A DNA stretch of 64,000 bases from contig JAFXTN010000037.1 of the NCBI GenBank assembly GCA_017535785.1, positions 396,738 to 460,737 of the forward strand, read 5' to 3'. The position numbers and the translations under genes were made by a program. The stretch is from Butyrivibrio sp. Lineage in GTDB: Bacteria > Bacillota > Clostridia > Lachnospirales > Lachnospiraceae. The notes beneath the pieces are model-generated. The model was not told the DNA's origin and did no database searches. It was given only the letters and a program-made list of their open reading frames with translations. Below are positions 63,731-64,000 of this stretch, in pieces. Within the stretch, counting starts at the first letter, position 1, and each line of letters starts with the position of its first letter.

Positions 63731-64000
63731 TACTTTCAATCCACGTTTTCGGGGTCACACCCCATCCCCCGGCGCACGCCCCTTTGCAGCGGTCCGCGAG
63801 CAGTAATTAAAACATAAATGCGAGTCTAAGAGAGAGCTGTAAAATTCATGAGCCTCAGGCTGCGCTCCTTAACTTCTTCTTACGGCGCGTTGTCTGAGCA
63901 AGGCCCATGTGGGCCGCCACGGTCAGTCATTTGCATTTTTTCACCATCAGAAAACCTACATTTTCTCAGATGTTCCAGCAGCTTTTCTTTTATTACTCAT
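63731..64000. other. gene-free tail of the window
   Basis: No supported gene. GC-rich short inverted repeats are present (GGGGTCACACCCC near 63752, GGCCCATGTGGGCC at 63902-63915). On the minus strand a 21-codon frame (63855-63920) ends in a Lys/Arg-rich stretch but has no ribosome binding site. The region may continue into something beyond the window. Confidence 0.4.

Noticed and set aside
63855-63920. Short Lys/Arg-rich minus-strand frame in the window tail
   Set aside because: 21 codons, GTG start, no ribosome binding site and no neighbour context.

Overview
The window looks like chromosome from a motile, anaerobic, rumen- or gut-type member of the Lachnospiraceae; Butyrivibrio or Pseudobutyrivibrio is my best guess. 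This is an inference from gene content and protein style: three chemoreceptors, clostridial families such as DUF4364, DUF5722 and DUF3160, a PPi-type phosphofructokinase, a GH94 phosphorylase with an Lpl-type sugar transporter, and glycogen phosphorylase. No rRNA, phage, plasmid, CRISPR array or complete insertion sequence is visible.

Layout. 1-3400: end of a chemoreceptor gene, tRNA-Trp, and small membrane and flavin genes. 3400-4800: infC-rpmI-rplT with an attenuator leader and an ATT start codon for infC. 4900-12050: peptidase PepD, a TetR regulator, a DUF1858 protein, SurE, and a cell-surface pair (DUF3160 lipoprotein and CapA-like phosphatase). 12100-16700 (minus strand): a chemoreceptor with a sigma-28-type promoter, and an EF-G-like ribosome-protection GTPase fused to a Rae1/YacP-like nuclease domain. 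16860-20540: a zinc-ribbon membrane protein, then a sigma factor operon with two related small membrane proteins and a PrsW-type protease. 20800-29900: sugar transferase, MATE exporter, radical SAM protein, a surface metallo-beta-lactamase protein, RarA, DUF5722, malic enzyme and DUF4364.

29980-40360 is a carbohydrate-use block: GH94 phosphorylase, phosphohexomutase, GNAT, a YesM/YesN-type two-component pair, and two permeases with a solute-binding lipoprotein. It has no ATPase, as is usual when a shared MsmX-type ATPase serves several importers. 40360-48570: a structured repeat element, tRNA-Thr, a GDSL hydrolase, GlmS, a chemoreceptor, a CAP protein and PPi-phosphofructokinase.

48650-53620 is the most unusual part. 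Two copies of a ~70-bp repeat carry paired GTTCAT boxes 20-21 bp apart, as expected for a LytTR regulator. They precede a small membrane protein gene and an operon with a stand-alone LanM-type dehydratase-like protein (no cyclase domain, three catalytic positions substituted), another small membrane protein and a 23-residue peptide with a strong ribosome binding site. An Agr-like LytTR regulator and sensor kinase follow. I read this as a self-contained peptide-signalling or RiPP-like locus that matches no system I can name.

53700-64000: an Ala/Glu/Pro-rich protein with repeated D(I/V)DAMLAAM motifs, a MATE exporter, an ABC exporter, a second copy of the structured repeat (stems covary between copies), a LacI regulator, glycogen phosphorylase with two LacI-type operators, a MetE-like methyltransferase, and a gene-free tail.
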